The notes beneath the pieces were generated by a model, which saw nothing but the letters and a program-made list of their open reading frames with translations, was not told the DNA's origin and did not search any database. A stretch of 64,000 bases of DNA. Source: Acuticoccus sp039034015. Its GTDB lineage: Bacteria > Pseudomonadota > Alphaproteobacteria > Rhizobiales > Amorphaceae. Location: NCBI GenBank assembly GCA_039034015.1, contig JBCCBM010000016.1, positions 1 through 64,000 on the forward strand, in the 5' to 3' direction. Numbering within the stretch: the first letter of the stretch is position 1; every line of letters starts with the position of its first letter. The translations under genes were made by a program, and so were the position numbers. This document shows, one piece after another, positions 19,596-27,638 of the stretch.

Positions 19596-20558
19596 ATGTC
19601 GCGCGCGAAAATCGCCCTGATCGGCGCCGGACAGATTGGCGGCACGCTCGCCCACCTCGCAGGTCTGAAAGAGCTTGGGGACATTGTCCTGTTCGACATT
19701 GCCGAGGGGACGCCGCAGGGCAAAGCGCTCGACATCATGCAGTCCTCCCCGGTGGACGGGTTCGACAGCGCCATGTCCGGCACGCAGGACTATGCCGACA
19801 TTGCCGGCGCCGACGTTGTGATCGTGACCGCCGGTGTGCCCCGCAAGCCCGGCATGAGCCGGGACGACCTTTTGGGCATCAACTTGAAGGTGATGAAGTC
19901 GGTGGGCGAGGGCATCAAGACCCACGCGCCGGACGCCTTCGTCATCTGCATCACCAACCCGCTGGATGCGATGGTGTGGGCGCTGCAGAAGTTTTCGGGG
20001 CTGCCCGAATCCATGGTGGTCGGCATGGCGGGCGTGTTGGACTCTGCGCGCTTTCGCACCTTCCTCGCCGAAGAGTTCAATGTCTCGGTGGAAGATGTCA
20101 CCGCGTTTGTCCTCGGCGGCCATGGCGATACGATGGTCCCGCTCACGCGATACTCCACCGTTGCGGGCATTCCGCTGCCTGACCTTGTGACGATGGGGTG
20201 GACGACGGCCGACCAGCTGGACGCCATTGTCCAGCGCACGCGCGACGGCGGGGCCGAGATTGTGGGCCTCTTGAAGACTGGCTCGGCCTTTTACGCACCG
20301 GCGGCCTCGGCGATCCAAATGGCAGACGCCTATCTGAAAGATAAAAAACGGGTTCTTCCGGCTGCCGCATTTTTGTCGGGTCAGTATGGTGTTGATGGGC
20401 TTTACGTTGGTGTTCCGGTTGTGATCGGCTCCGGTGGGGTGGAGCGTATCGTGGAGATCAAACTGAATGATGCGGAGCAACAGAACTTCGACCAGTCGGT
20501 GGGCGCCGTTCGCGGTCTTTTGGAAGCGTGTCGCGGCATCGACACGACTTTGGCTTAG
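19596..20558 (+). CDS. mdh: Malate dehydrogenase
   Basis: A 320-residue NAD-dependent malate dehydrogenase of the LDH-like class, oxidising malate to oxaloacetate in the TCA cycle. The Rossmann motif GAGQIGG is at 10-16. The substrate-binding arginines lie in GVPRKPGMSRDDLL, and the catalytic His is in LGGHGDTMVP. First TCA gene of the cluster. Its 3' end overlaps the next frame. Confidence 0.97.
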   Translation: MSRAKIALIGAGQIGGTLAHLAGLKELGDIVLFDIAEGTPQGKALDIMQSSPVDGFDSAMSGTQDYADIAGADVVIVTAGVPRKPGMSRDDLLGINLKVMKSVGEGIKTHAPDAFVICITNPLDAMVWALQKFSGLPESMVVGMAGVLDSARFRTFLAEEFNVSVEDVTAFVLGGHGDTMVPLTRYSTVAGIPLPDLVTMGWTTADQLDAIVQRTRDGGAEIVGLLKTGSAFYAPAASAIQMADAYLKDKKRVLPAAAFLSGQYGVDGLYVGVPVVIGSGGVERIVEIKLNDAEQQNFDQSVGAVRGLLEACRGIDTTLA

Positions 20559-21003
20559 CGCCGCAAGTCTTGTGTTGGCCGCGTCCGCGGGCCAGGCCGA
20601 CACGCCGCGCTGGTTTTCGGAAGGCGGATCTGGGGATGTGCACGCCAAATGGGGCATTCCCCAGACCGACGCGGTGGGCTTTGAGGTAATGTGCGAAGAC
20701 GGCGGTTCGGTGGTGATCCGCCCCGCGCTCTACGCCATGGACGCGCCCGATTCCGCGCCCGACATCCGCTTTGAGGTGGACGGCGAGGGGTTTGTTCGGG
20801 ACGCAACGCTCGACTTCTCCGAGCGCGATGCGGCCTGGCACGCCAAGGCCGTCGTTTCCAAGGAGGACGCGTTGATTGGTGCACTGCGCCGGGGCAACCG
20901 CGTCTCCTATGATTTTGAGCCGCCGCTGCGCGATGGAGACCGGTTCTCCCTCGACCTCACGGGCTCGGCCAAAGCGATCGATGCGATGCTCGACGCATGC
21001 TAG
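20467..21003 (+). CDS. Small exported protein of unknown function
   Basis: A 178-residue frame with a hydrophobic signal-like segment (LWLSAASLVLAASAGQA) ending near residue 44. The mature part is acidic, with three cysteines and a beta-rich look, ending in a C-terminal Cys. The only ATG options are at 20467/20470 inside the end of mdh, a 92-base overlap, with GGAG about 12 bases before. Such small secreted proteins occur between mdh and sucC in relatives. No domain was recognised. The start is uncertain. Confidence 0.65.
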   Translation: MMRSNRTSTSRWAPFAVFWKRVAASTRLWLSAASLVLAASAGQADTPRWFSEGGSGDVHAKWGIPQTDAVGFEVMCEDGGSVVIRPALYAMDAPDSAPDIRFEVDGEGFVRDATLDFSERDAAWHAKAVVSKEDALIGALRRGNRVSYDFEPPLRDGDRFSLDLTGSAKAIDAMLDAC

Positions 21004-21068
21004 TTGAGGTCATTGGTTCTGCTGGCGCGCGATGCTAAGAGCGGGGCGCTTCAAGGCCGAGGACACCC

Positions 21069-22262
21069 ATGAACATTCACGAACACCAAGCCAAAGAGCT
21101 TCTGGCCACATTCGGTGCGCCGATCGCGAAGGGGGTGGCCATCACCGCGCCGGAGGAGGCGCGCGCCGCGGCCGAAGCGCTGCCCGGCCCGCTTTATGTG
21201 GTGAAAAGCCAAATCCACGCCGGCGGTCGCGGCAAGGGCCGCTTCAAAGAGCTCGGCCCCGACTCAAACGGCGGGGTGCGCCTTGCCAAATCCATCGACG
21301 AGGTGGAGGCCCACGCCAAAGAGATGCTGGGCAACACGCTGGTGACCAAGCAAACCGGCGCTGCGGGCAAGCAGGTCAATCGCCTTTACATTGAAGACGG
21401 CGCCGACATTGCGCGGGAGCTTTACCTTTCGATCCTCGTTGACCGCCAAGTGGGGCAGGTGGCCTTTGTTGTCTCCACCGAAGGTGGGATGGACATTGAA
21501 GCGGTCGCCGCGGACACGCCCGAGAAGATCGTGACGGTGGCGATCGACCCCGAAACAGGCGTGACCGATGCGAACGCCGCAGCGCTCCAATCCGCGCTTG
21601 CCCTTGAGGAGCCGGCGAAGGGTGAGATGGCAACGCTGGCCCGGCAGCTTTACGAGGCCTTCACCACCAAGGACATGAGCCTTTTGGAGATCAACCCTTT
21701 GATTGTGCTCGGGAACGGGCACCTGCGGGTTTTGGACGCAAAGGTCTCATTCGACGGCAATGCCGTCTTCCGCCACGCGGATGTGGCCGCGCTGCGCGAC
21801 CTCACGGAAGAAGACGCCAAAGAGATCGAAGCGTCGAAGTACGATCTTGCCTATGTGGCCCTTGATGGGAACATCGGCTGCATGGTGAATGGCGCCGGCC
21901 TTGCCATGGCCACCATGGATATCATCAAGCTTTACGGGGCAGAGCCGGCCAACTTCTTGGATGTTGGCGGCGGTGCGTCCACCGAAAAGGTGACGGCGGC
22001 GTTTAAAATCATCACCGCCGATCCCAACGTGCGCGGCATCTTGGTGAACATCTTTGGCGGGATCATGCGGTGCGATGTGATTGCCGAAGGGGTGGTGACG
22101 GCGGTGAAGGATGTGGGCCTGTCGGTGCCGCTGGTGGTCCGCCTTGAGGGGACCAACGTTGCGCAGGGCAAGGCGATCCTGGCCGAATCCGGGCTCGATA
22201 TTACGCCGGCCGACGATCTTGATGATGCGGCGCAAAAGATTGTTGGGGCGGTCAAAGGTTGA
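21069..22262 (+). CDS. sucC: Succinate--CoA ligase beta subunit
   Basis: A 397-residue ATP-grasp subunit that, with SucD, interconverts succinyl-CoA and succinate while forming ATP or GTP. It starts MNIHEHQAKELL. The ATP-grasp motif VVKSQIHAGGRGKGRFK and the C-terminal GGIMRCDVIAEGV are clear. The next gene, normally sucD, is displaced by a sulfotransferase whose TTG overlaps this stop codon. Confidence 0.98.
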   Translation: MNIHEHQAKELLATFGAPIAKGVAITAPEEARAAAEALPGPLYVVKSQIHAGGRGKGRFKELGPDSNGGVRLAKSIDEVEAHAKEMLGNTLVTKQTGAAGKQVNRLYIEDGADIARELYLSILVDRQVGQVAFVVSTEGGMDIEAVAADTPEKIVTVAIDPETGVTDANAAALQSALALEEPAKGEMATLARQLYEAFTTKDMSLLEINPLIVLGNGHLRVLDAKVSFDGNAVFRHADVAALRDLTEEDAKEIEASKYDLAYVALDGNIGCMVNGAGLAMATMDIIKLYGAEPANFLDVGGGASTEKVTAAFKIITADPNVRGILVNIFGGIMRCDVIAEGVVTAVKDVGLSVPLVVRLEGTNVAQGKAILAESGLDITPADDLDDAAQKIVGAVKG

Positions 22263-22936
22263 CGGGGGGACGGCGGCGCCCACGCCGCGACGTTCCAAAG
22301 GTCGTCCAGATCGGCTTTAACCGCGCCGGCACACGCAGCTTGTGCCGGCTCTTTTCTCGCTCGGGTTTGCCAGGCATCCACCAGACGCTCACATTGCGTG
22401 GTGAGCGTGTGTTCGCCGCAAAACTGATGGCAGACAATTTGAGCGGTGGCCGCAAAATCCTATCGGGTATCGAACACTACGATTTTTTTAGCGACCTTGA
22501 GTACTTCACCGATGATGCGCGCATCGACGGCTATAAATATTTTAAGGAGATTGAGAGGGACTATCCGGACACGCTTTTCATTCTCAACCTGAGGGACAAA
22601 GAGGGGTGGCTGTCGTCCCGCAGGCAGCACAATGGCGGCTCTTATCTTATCCGCGCGAAGGCGTATCTTGGGGTGACGAAAACGCAGGACGTTTTGGACG
22701 CGTGGGCCGCCGATTGGGACGCGCACATCGCAGCCGTTCGAGGGCATTTTGCCGGTAAAGCGTCCCTCATCGAGTTTGATATCAAGACCGACCCCATTGA
22801 ACGGCTGATTGCGCGCCTGCCGGCCCATGGGCTGGACCCGGCCCATTGGGCGCACGTGGGGGCACGGGGGGAGGACCAGGTTGCGCTCCGCGCGCAGCTG
22901 GCGGCGGTGGCCGCGCGGGGCGACGACAACGGGTGA
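22259..22936 (+). CDS. Sulfotransferase-like protein inserted between sucC and sucD
   Basis: A 225-residue protein resembling PAPS-dependent sulfotransferases. The phosphosulfate-binding loop is IGFNRAGTRSLCRLF near 17-31, and a later LILNLRDKEGWLSSRRQH-like strand and loop (around 110-125) fits the 3'-phosphate site. No signal peptide is seen. The only in-frame start is a TTG overlapping the sucC TGA (TTGA), so translation would be coupled to sucC. Substrate unknown; carbohydrate or small-molecule sulfation is inferred. Local codon use appears somewhat more AT-rich (22400-22700) than sucC, hinting at later acquisition. Confidence 0.72.
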   Translation: MTGGRRRPRRDVPKVVQIGFNRAGTRSLCRLFSRSGLPGIHQTLTLRGERVFAAKLMADNLSGGRKILSGIEHYDFFSDLEYFTDDARIDGYKYFKEIERDYPDTLFILNLRDKEGWLSSRRQHNGGSYLIRAKAYLGVTKTQDVLDAWAADWDAHIAAVRGHFAGKASLIEFDIKTDPIERLIARLPAHGLDPAHWAHVGARGEDQVALRAQLAAVAARGDDNG

Positions 22937-23009
22937 TCCCGTCCGGCTTGTGGTCGGCCGGGCGATGGGCTAGCGACGGGCTGGTGCCCAAAATCCAGAG
23001 AGAAGCTTG

Positions 23010-23921
23010 ATGTCCATCCTCGTCGACCGGAACACAAAGGTCATCGTCCAGGGGCTGACTGGCCGCACAGGCACCTTCCACACCGAGCAGGCGCTCGCCT
23101 ATCACGGCACGCAGATGGTGGCCGGCGTGCACCCCAAAAAGGGCGGCGAAACGTGGACGGGCGCCAACGGGGACGCCGCACCCCTCCCGATCTTCAAGAC
23201 GGTGGGTGAGGCAAAAGAGGCGACCGGCGCAAAGGCGAGCGTGGTCTACGTGCCGCCCGCCGGTGCAGGCGCCGCCATCATCGAGGCGATCGAGGCGGAA
23301 ATCCCGCTCATTGTGTGCATCACGGAGGGGATCCCGGTGATGGATATGGTGAAGGTGAAGGCCAAGCTCGACGCGTCGTCCTCGCGCCTTCTGGGCCCCA
23401 ACTGCCCGGGCGTGTTGACGCCCAACGAGTGCAAGATCGGCATCATGCCGGGCTCGATCTTTAAGGACGGCTCGGTGGGTATTGTGTCCCGCTCCGGCAC
23501 CTTGACCTATGAGGCCGTGTTCCAAACCTCCGCCGAGGGCCTTGGCCAGACCACCGCCGTCGGCATCGGCGGTGACCCGGTGAAGGGCACTGAATTCATT
23601 GACGTTCTAGAGCTCTTCCTGGCGGACGAAGAGACGACGTCAATCATTATGATTGGTGAGATTGGCGGGTCGGCCGAGGAGGATGCCGCGCAGTTTTTGG
23701 CGGACGAGGCCAAGAAGGGGCGCGCAAAGCCCACGGTCGGCTTCATTGCCGGGCGCACCGCCCCGCCGGGCCGCACCATGGGCCACGCCGGTGCGGTGAT
23801 TTCCGGCGGCAAGGGCGGCGCGGACGACAAGATTGCCGCCATGGAAGCGGCGGGGATCACCGTGTCCCCCTCGCCGGCGCAGCTTGGCAAGACGCTGGCG
23901 GGCGTGTTGCAACGCAGCTGA
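23010..23921 (+). CDS. sucD: Succinate--CoA ligase alpha subunit
   Basis: A 303-residue CoA-binding subunit carrying the phosphohistidine that relays phosphate. It has the N-terminal VIVQGLTGRTGTFHTEQAL Rossmann part, the LLGPNCPGVLTP loop, and the active-site His near GRTMGHAGAVISGG. The ATG at 23010 is preferred over a TTG one codon earlier. It is separated from sucC by a sulfotransferase gene. Confidence 0.97.
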   Translation: MSILVDRNTKVIVQGLTGRTGTFHTEQALAYHGTQMVAGVHPKKGGETWTGANGDAAPLPIFKTVGEAKEATGAKASVVYVPPAGAGAAIIEAIEAEIPLIVCITEGIPVMDMVKVKAKLDASSSRLLGPNCPGVLTPNECKIGIMPGSIFKDGSVGIVSRSGTLTYEAVFQTSAEGLGQTTAVGIGGDPVKGTEFIDVLELFLADEETTSIIMIGEIGGSAEEDAAQFLADEAKKGRAKPTVGFIAGRTAPPGRTMGHAGAVISGGKGGADDKIAAMEAAGITVSPSPAQLGKTLAGVLQRS

Positions 23922-23998
23922 TCGCGCCGACCGACGCCGGCCGCGCGCCGTTTTGGCGCGAGAGCCCGTCTTGGCGACCAGCGTTTGCGAGGCGTCGG

Positions 23999-24115
23999 TT
24001 AAAAACACCAGCCGATGGGGCCGCAGAAGTTTGCGGCCGCGGGCGCGGCGGTGGACAGCGCCACCGACGGTGCGGCGAGGGACAGGGCGATGGCGATCAC
24101 GGCGATGCGTTTCAT
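23999..24115 (-). CDS. Tiny exported peptide with two cysteines
   Basis: A 38-codon gene. AAGGAG lies 6 bases before the ATG at 24115. The product is a textbook signal peptide (start MKRIAVIAIALSLAAPSVAL, then a small Ala-rich stretch ending AAA), followed by only about ten residues: NFCGPIGWCF. The two cysteines could form a disulfide loop. Cleavage after the Ala-rich stretch is inferred. A CRP-type site lies about 72 bases upstream. No family was recognised. Confidence 0.6.
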   Translation of the reverse strand: MKRIAVIAIALSLAAPSVALSTAAPAAANFCGPIGWCF

Positions 24116-24186
24116 TAGGATCTCCTTCGTTTGAGGCGTTGTGGCTATCGGACATCCCAAAAATTGGTGGCAGGGGCGCGCTGCGC

Positions 24187-24202
24187 TGTGATCGGGATCA
24201 CA
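24187..24202. promoter_or_regulatory. CRP/FNR-type binding site
   Basis: TGTGA-TCGGGA-TCACA matches the CRP consensus TGTGA-N6-TCACA exactly and is part of a perfect dyad with 9-bp arms at 24185-24204. It lies 72-87 bases upstream of the tiny peptide start, where an activator would sit, and just downstream of the lyxose isomerase. The regulator itself is not in this window. Confidence 0.6.
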
Positions 24203-24216
24203 GCCCGGCGCGTTTG

Positions 24217-24254
24217 GAGCATCCCGAGCCGTGTCAGGCCTGGATGCGATGCTT
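24217..24254. repeat. Palindromic dispersed repeat, copy 2
   Basis: A 38-base element closely similar to that at 46-83. It shares GAGCATCCCG, the GCC...CAGGCC centre and GATGCT in register. Inner pairing is weaker here, with one mismatch and one G-T. It lies 52 bases past the stop of the lyxose isomerase gene on the minus strand, paralleling copy 1 behind arsR. Confidence 0.55.
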
Positions 24255-24306
24255 GCCCTTTTGATTTGCGGGCGGTTTTTGAGGTTTGCGCGATGTCACC
24301 GAACCC

Positions 24307-24999
24307 TCAACCGCGCGACTCCAGCCAGCGATCATAATCGCTCACCAGAAGGCGCTGGGGCGCTTCGTCCTCCTCAATGGTGGAGAAGCGCCCGATGGGC
24401 TCGCGAAAATAGTTGTCGGTGAGATCGTCGTTGACGGTTGAGACCTCGCCGATCAGCACGTCACCGCCCTCGCCCCAGAACGCGTGCCAGTCGCCGGGCA
24501 TGAGGGTGACGCTTTCGCCGGGGCCCAGCTGCAGCTTCCCGCCGGCGGGCACGGTGCGGCTCACCCCATCGCACAACACGGTGACGCCGGCGCCCTCGTC
24601 AAAGTTGCCGTCCGGGCCGCTGCCATAAAGCTCCACCACCAGGGTGGCGCCGCCGCGGTTGATGATGTCCTCCGCCTTCACCTTGTGGGCGTGCATGGGC
24701 GAGAGCTGATCCTTTCGGGAAATCAAGAGTTTCTCGGCGTAGAGCATGCCTGTCCCGCGGGTGAGGTCGGCCGCATCGCCATTGCGCAGGGTGAAGAGGA
24801 AGAGGCCCATCTCGTCGAACCGGCCGGCGCCATAGTCGGTGATGTCCCAGCCGAGGCGCGCGTCGGCGATGCGGGTGCCGGCGGCCTTTTCCACCATCTC
24901 GTCGGGCGACCATTCGGCGAACGGGGGGAGGATGAAGCCGTGGTCGGCAATCATCGCCCGCGCGTCGTCCAGGATTGCGTTGACGGTGGACCGCTTCAT
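24307..24999 (-). CDS. D-lyxose/D-mannose isomerase family (cupin) protein
   Basis: A 230-residue cupin-fold sugar isomerase of the D-lyxose isomerase family (EC 5.3.1.15), interconverting D-lyxose and D-xylulose or D-mannose and D-fructose. Metal ligands are expected in the MHAHKVKAEDIINRGG motif and the later DWHAFWGEGG. The start at 24999 matches homologs (MKRSTVNAILDDAR). It stands alone, with no sugar transporter beside it. It could feed mannose or GDP-sugar synthesis, which is inference. Confidence 0.85.
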   Translation of the reverse strand: MKRSTVNAILDDARAMIADHGFILPPFAEWSPDEMVEKAAGTRIADARLGWDITDYGAGRFDEMGLFLFTLRNGDAADLTRGTGMLYAEKLLISRKDQLSPMHAHKVKAEDIINRGGATLVVELYGSGPDGNFDEGAGVTVLCDGVSRTVPAGGKLQLGPGESVTLMPGDWHAFWGEGGDVLIGEVSTVNDDLTDNYFREPIGRFSTIEEDEAPQRLLVSDYDRWLESRG

Positions 25000-25200
25000 G
25001 GTCGTTTCCTCGCAGGGTGGATGGCGTCGGCCGCGAACTGGCGCGATCGCCGCGCATCGTGTGGGGGTTTCGCGTTCACCATCGGCGCGGCTGCGCTTGA
25101 GCGGGCACGGCCGGTGCGTGGGCCGCCATTTGCGAGCGGGGGCGCGGTGCTGTCAATCCGCCGCGCCGTCGATCATCGATGCTTAGAGTATCCGTCTTGG
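25000..25200. other. Intergenic stretch, no gene seen
   Basis: Upstream region of the lyxose isomerase gene, which must contain its promoter, joined on the other side to a transposase remnant. No further structure was seen. Confidence 0.4.
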
Positions 25201-25404
25201 TCAAGCGGATTTCGGCGCCCATGGGCGGCCGTCGCGCAGGAGGGCGTTGGCGAGGATGAGAAGTTTCCTCATCAGCGCAGTGAGCGCCACCTTCGGCGGG
25301 AAAAGGGCGCCCACCGGACAGCGTTGCCGCTCTTGTCCGTGCAACCAGCACGCACTGCGAGCGGCGCCTTGCCACGCCGCGAAGTCGCGGCCGAGCCGAC
25401 GCAC
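25201..25404 (-). pseudogene. Remnant of an IS110/IS1111-type transposase C-terminus
   Basis: The 67-codon minus-strand frame ends in PPKVALTALMRKLLILANA followed by LLRDGRPW, the typical C-terminal end of IS110-family (IS116/IS110/IS902) transposases. The first 35 codons do not match, and no catalytic DEDD domain or terminal repeats were found within about 250 bases. This is a decayed fragment. Confidence 0.65.
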
Positions 25405-25446
25405 GCCCTCTTCCCGTCGGGCGCTTCCGTGACGGCGTTATCCGCC

Positions 25447-27435
25447 CTAGCTGGTCGTCACCACCTGGAGCGAGTGGCGCACGATCCTGGCCAGCTGGTC
25501 GGACATGTTGCGGGCGGCGGCGTCCACTGCGCGCAGTTCAGCGCCCAGTTCTGTCGCCACATTGTGGGCGTCGGTGGCGTTGTTGGACATGGTGGAGGCC
25601 GCCTCGCTCACCTCGCGGACCGAGGTTGCGGTGTCGGAGATGGAGCGGGCGATCTCCTGGGTGGCGCTGGTCTGCTGCTCGACGACGGCGGCGGCGTTGG
25701 CCGAGGTCTGGTCGATGGCGCCGATGGTGGTGCCGATGGTTGTCATGGAGGCAACGGCCGCGTTCGTCACCGTGCGCATCTGCTCAATTTCGGCCGTGAT
25801 GTCGCTGGTGGCCTTCGCGGTTTGGTTGGCGAGGGCTTTGACCTCGCCCGCGACCACCGCAAAGCCCTTGCCCGCTTCCCCCGCGCGGGCGGCCTCAATG
25901 GTGGCGTTGAGGGCCAAAAGGTTGGTCTTTTCGGCAATCTCGGCAATCAGCGAGACCACATCGTTCACGTTGGATGCTGCCTTGGTGAGTTTTTCCACCA
26001 CCGCCTTTGTGTCGGCCGCCTCGCCGGCGGCGGTGCGGGCGGTCTTGGCGGTGCGGTCCACCTCTTGGGCAATTTCGGCTGATGAGGAGGCGAGCTCCTT
26101 GGCGGCTGATGCGATGGTGTTGGCGCGGGTAAGGCTGAGGGAGGCGTTGTCGGCCACCATGGCCGTGCCGCTTTGCAGGGCGCCGATGGAGGCGATAAGG
26201 CCGTCTTTGGCGCCGATGATGGCGTTGATCTGCTCGCAGATCGCGCGCACGAGGTCACCGCCCTGGGCCTCCATCTCGTCGGACAGGGTGTTGAGTGCGG
26301 CCTCGGTCTGCTCCGCCGTCACCTCGTGTTCGCGAAGGCGCGCCGCCTCCTCGTTGCGCTGCTTGATGGTGGCCTCGCGAAAGACGTTAAGCGAGCGGGC
26401 AAGGTCGCCCACCTCGTCCCGCCGGTGGCCGTCAGCAAGGGTGAGCTCGGTGGTGCCGCTGGCAAGGGTGACGGTTGCCGCGATGGTGCGTTTGAGGGCC
26501 CGCAGCGGGCGGGACATCACAATCATGCCGAGCGCGATGCTGAGGAGCAGCAAGACCGCGGCGATGATGGCGGTGACGATCCGGGCCTCGGTCGCCTCGG
26601 CAAGGTCGGCGCTGCGATCAAGGTCGATCACCATGGCGGCGATCGGGGTGCCGTCGGCGTTGCGCAGCGGGAGGGCGGCCAAGGTGTGGGGGATGCCATC
26701 CTCCATCACCTCGCGCGACAGGGTTTTTCCGGTGAGGGCCTCGGCCACAAGTTCGCCGGTGATGGGGTTTGGCGCACCGGCGCTGGTGATGATGTTGAGG
26801 GCGCCGTCCTCCATGGTGGCAAAGGTGATGCCGGCGTTCAGCGCCTCGGCCTTGCGGGCTATGAACGCATCGCCAAAGCGCCCTTTGATGGAAAAGCCCA
26901 CATCCACCACGCCGAGTGCGCGCCCGTTGTGGCTGGCGGGCACGATGCCGCGCACGCTGAGCCCGGCAAGTCGGCCGAACTCGAGCCCCGAGACACGGGT
27001 GCGCGTTGCCACAGCCCGGGCAAGCATCGGGCGGCCGGCCGAAAGATCATCCCCAAAGCGATCGGGGCGGTGGACGCGCAAAAACGGCGTCGCGGGCGGG
27101 CCGTGGAAGACGATGTTGGCAAGGCCGAAGTCGGCGCGGAAGCGTTCAAGGCGCGGGACAATGCGGGCCTGGAGCGCGTCCCGGTCGCCGGCGGCCCAGT
27201 CTGCCATGGCATCATCGTCAAGCGCGATGGCGGTGGCAAGCGACAGGGCGGCCAGCTCTTGAGCCGCCAGCGCCTCGATGAGCGCGGTGCCAAGGCTTGT
27301 GAGTTGGCGTTCGGACCGCTCGGCCAACGCATCCTCATGGAGGAGCGAAAGGGTGAGCGTCCCCGCAAGCACCGAAAACAGGCTGACCGCGGCGATCATC
27401 ACGACCACGGTGCGGCGGAGGGTGGGTCTGAACAT
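25447..27435 (-). CDS. Methyl-accepting chemotaxis protein
   Basis: A 662-residue transmembrane chemoreceptor. TM1 spans about 10-32. A periplasmic sensor of roughly 250 residues, probably Cache-type, follows. TM2 (AIIAAVLLLLSIALGMIV) lies near 290-310. Then come a HAMP linker and a cytoplasmic coiled coil with the conserved tip EKTNLLALNATIEAARAGE. The ATG at 27435 (MFRPTLRRTVVVMIA) is the best start; the upstream extension is unlike the family. No CheR-binding pentapeptide is visible at the end (VVTTS). No other che genes are in the window. Confidence 0.93.
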   Translation of the reverse strand: MFRPTLRRTVVVMIAAVSLFSVLAGTLTLSLLHEDALAERSERQLTSLGTALIEALAAQELAALSLATAIALDDDAMADWAAGDRDALQARIVPRLERFRADFGLANIVFHGPPATPFLRVHRPDRFGDDLSAGRPMLARAVATRTRVSGLEFGRLAGLSVRGIVPASHNGRALGVVDVGFSIKGRFGDAFIARKAEALNAGITFATMEDGALNIITSAGAPNPITGELVAEALTGKTLSREVMEDGIPHTLAALPLRNADGTPIAAMVIDLDRSADLAEATEARIVTAIIAAVLLLLSIALGMIVMSRPLRALKRTIAATVTLASGTTELTLADGHRRDEVGDLARSLNVFREATIKQRNEEAARLREHEVTAEQTEAALNTLSDEMEAQGGDLVRAICEQINAIIGAKDGLIASIGALQSGTAMVADNASLSLTRANTIASAAKELASSSAEIAQEVDRTAKTARTAAGEAADTKAVVEKLTKAASNVNDVVSLIAEIAEKTNLLALNATIEAARAGEAGKGFAVVAGEVKALANQTAKATSDITAEIEQMRTVTNAAVASMTTIGTTIGAIDQTSANAAAVVEQQTSATQEIARSISDTATSVREVSEAASTMSNNATDAHNVATELGAELRAVDAAARNMSDQLARIVRHSLQVVTTS

Positions 27436-27638
27436 CAAACGTCCCACGTCGACAAGGGGTTGAGGCGGGAGTGTGCCACAGGGGCCTTGCGTCACTCTGG
27501 TCGTCCCATGCCGCCAGCGTGGCGCAGGGTTGCGATTGACCGGGCCCAATCATCACGATTTTAACAGAAGCGCATCGCGGGACGCGCTAAGGTGCCTTCC
27601 GACGATGAGTGGCAACGGCACATCCAAGGACGCTTCCC

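Noticed and set aside
23640..24155. 171-codon minus-strand frame running over the end of sucD
   Set aside because: Arg- and Gly-rich shadow frame. The genuine gene in this gap is the 38-codon exported peptide in another frame.
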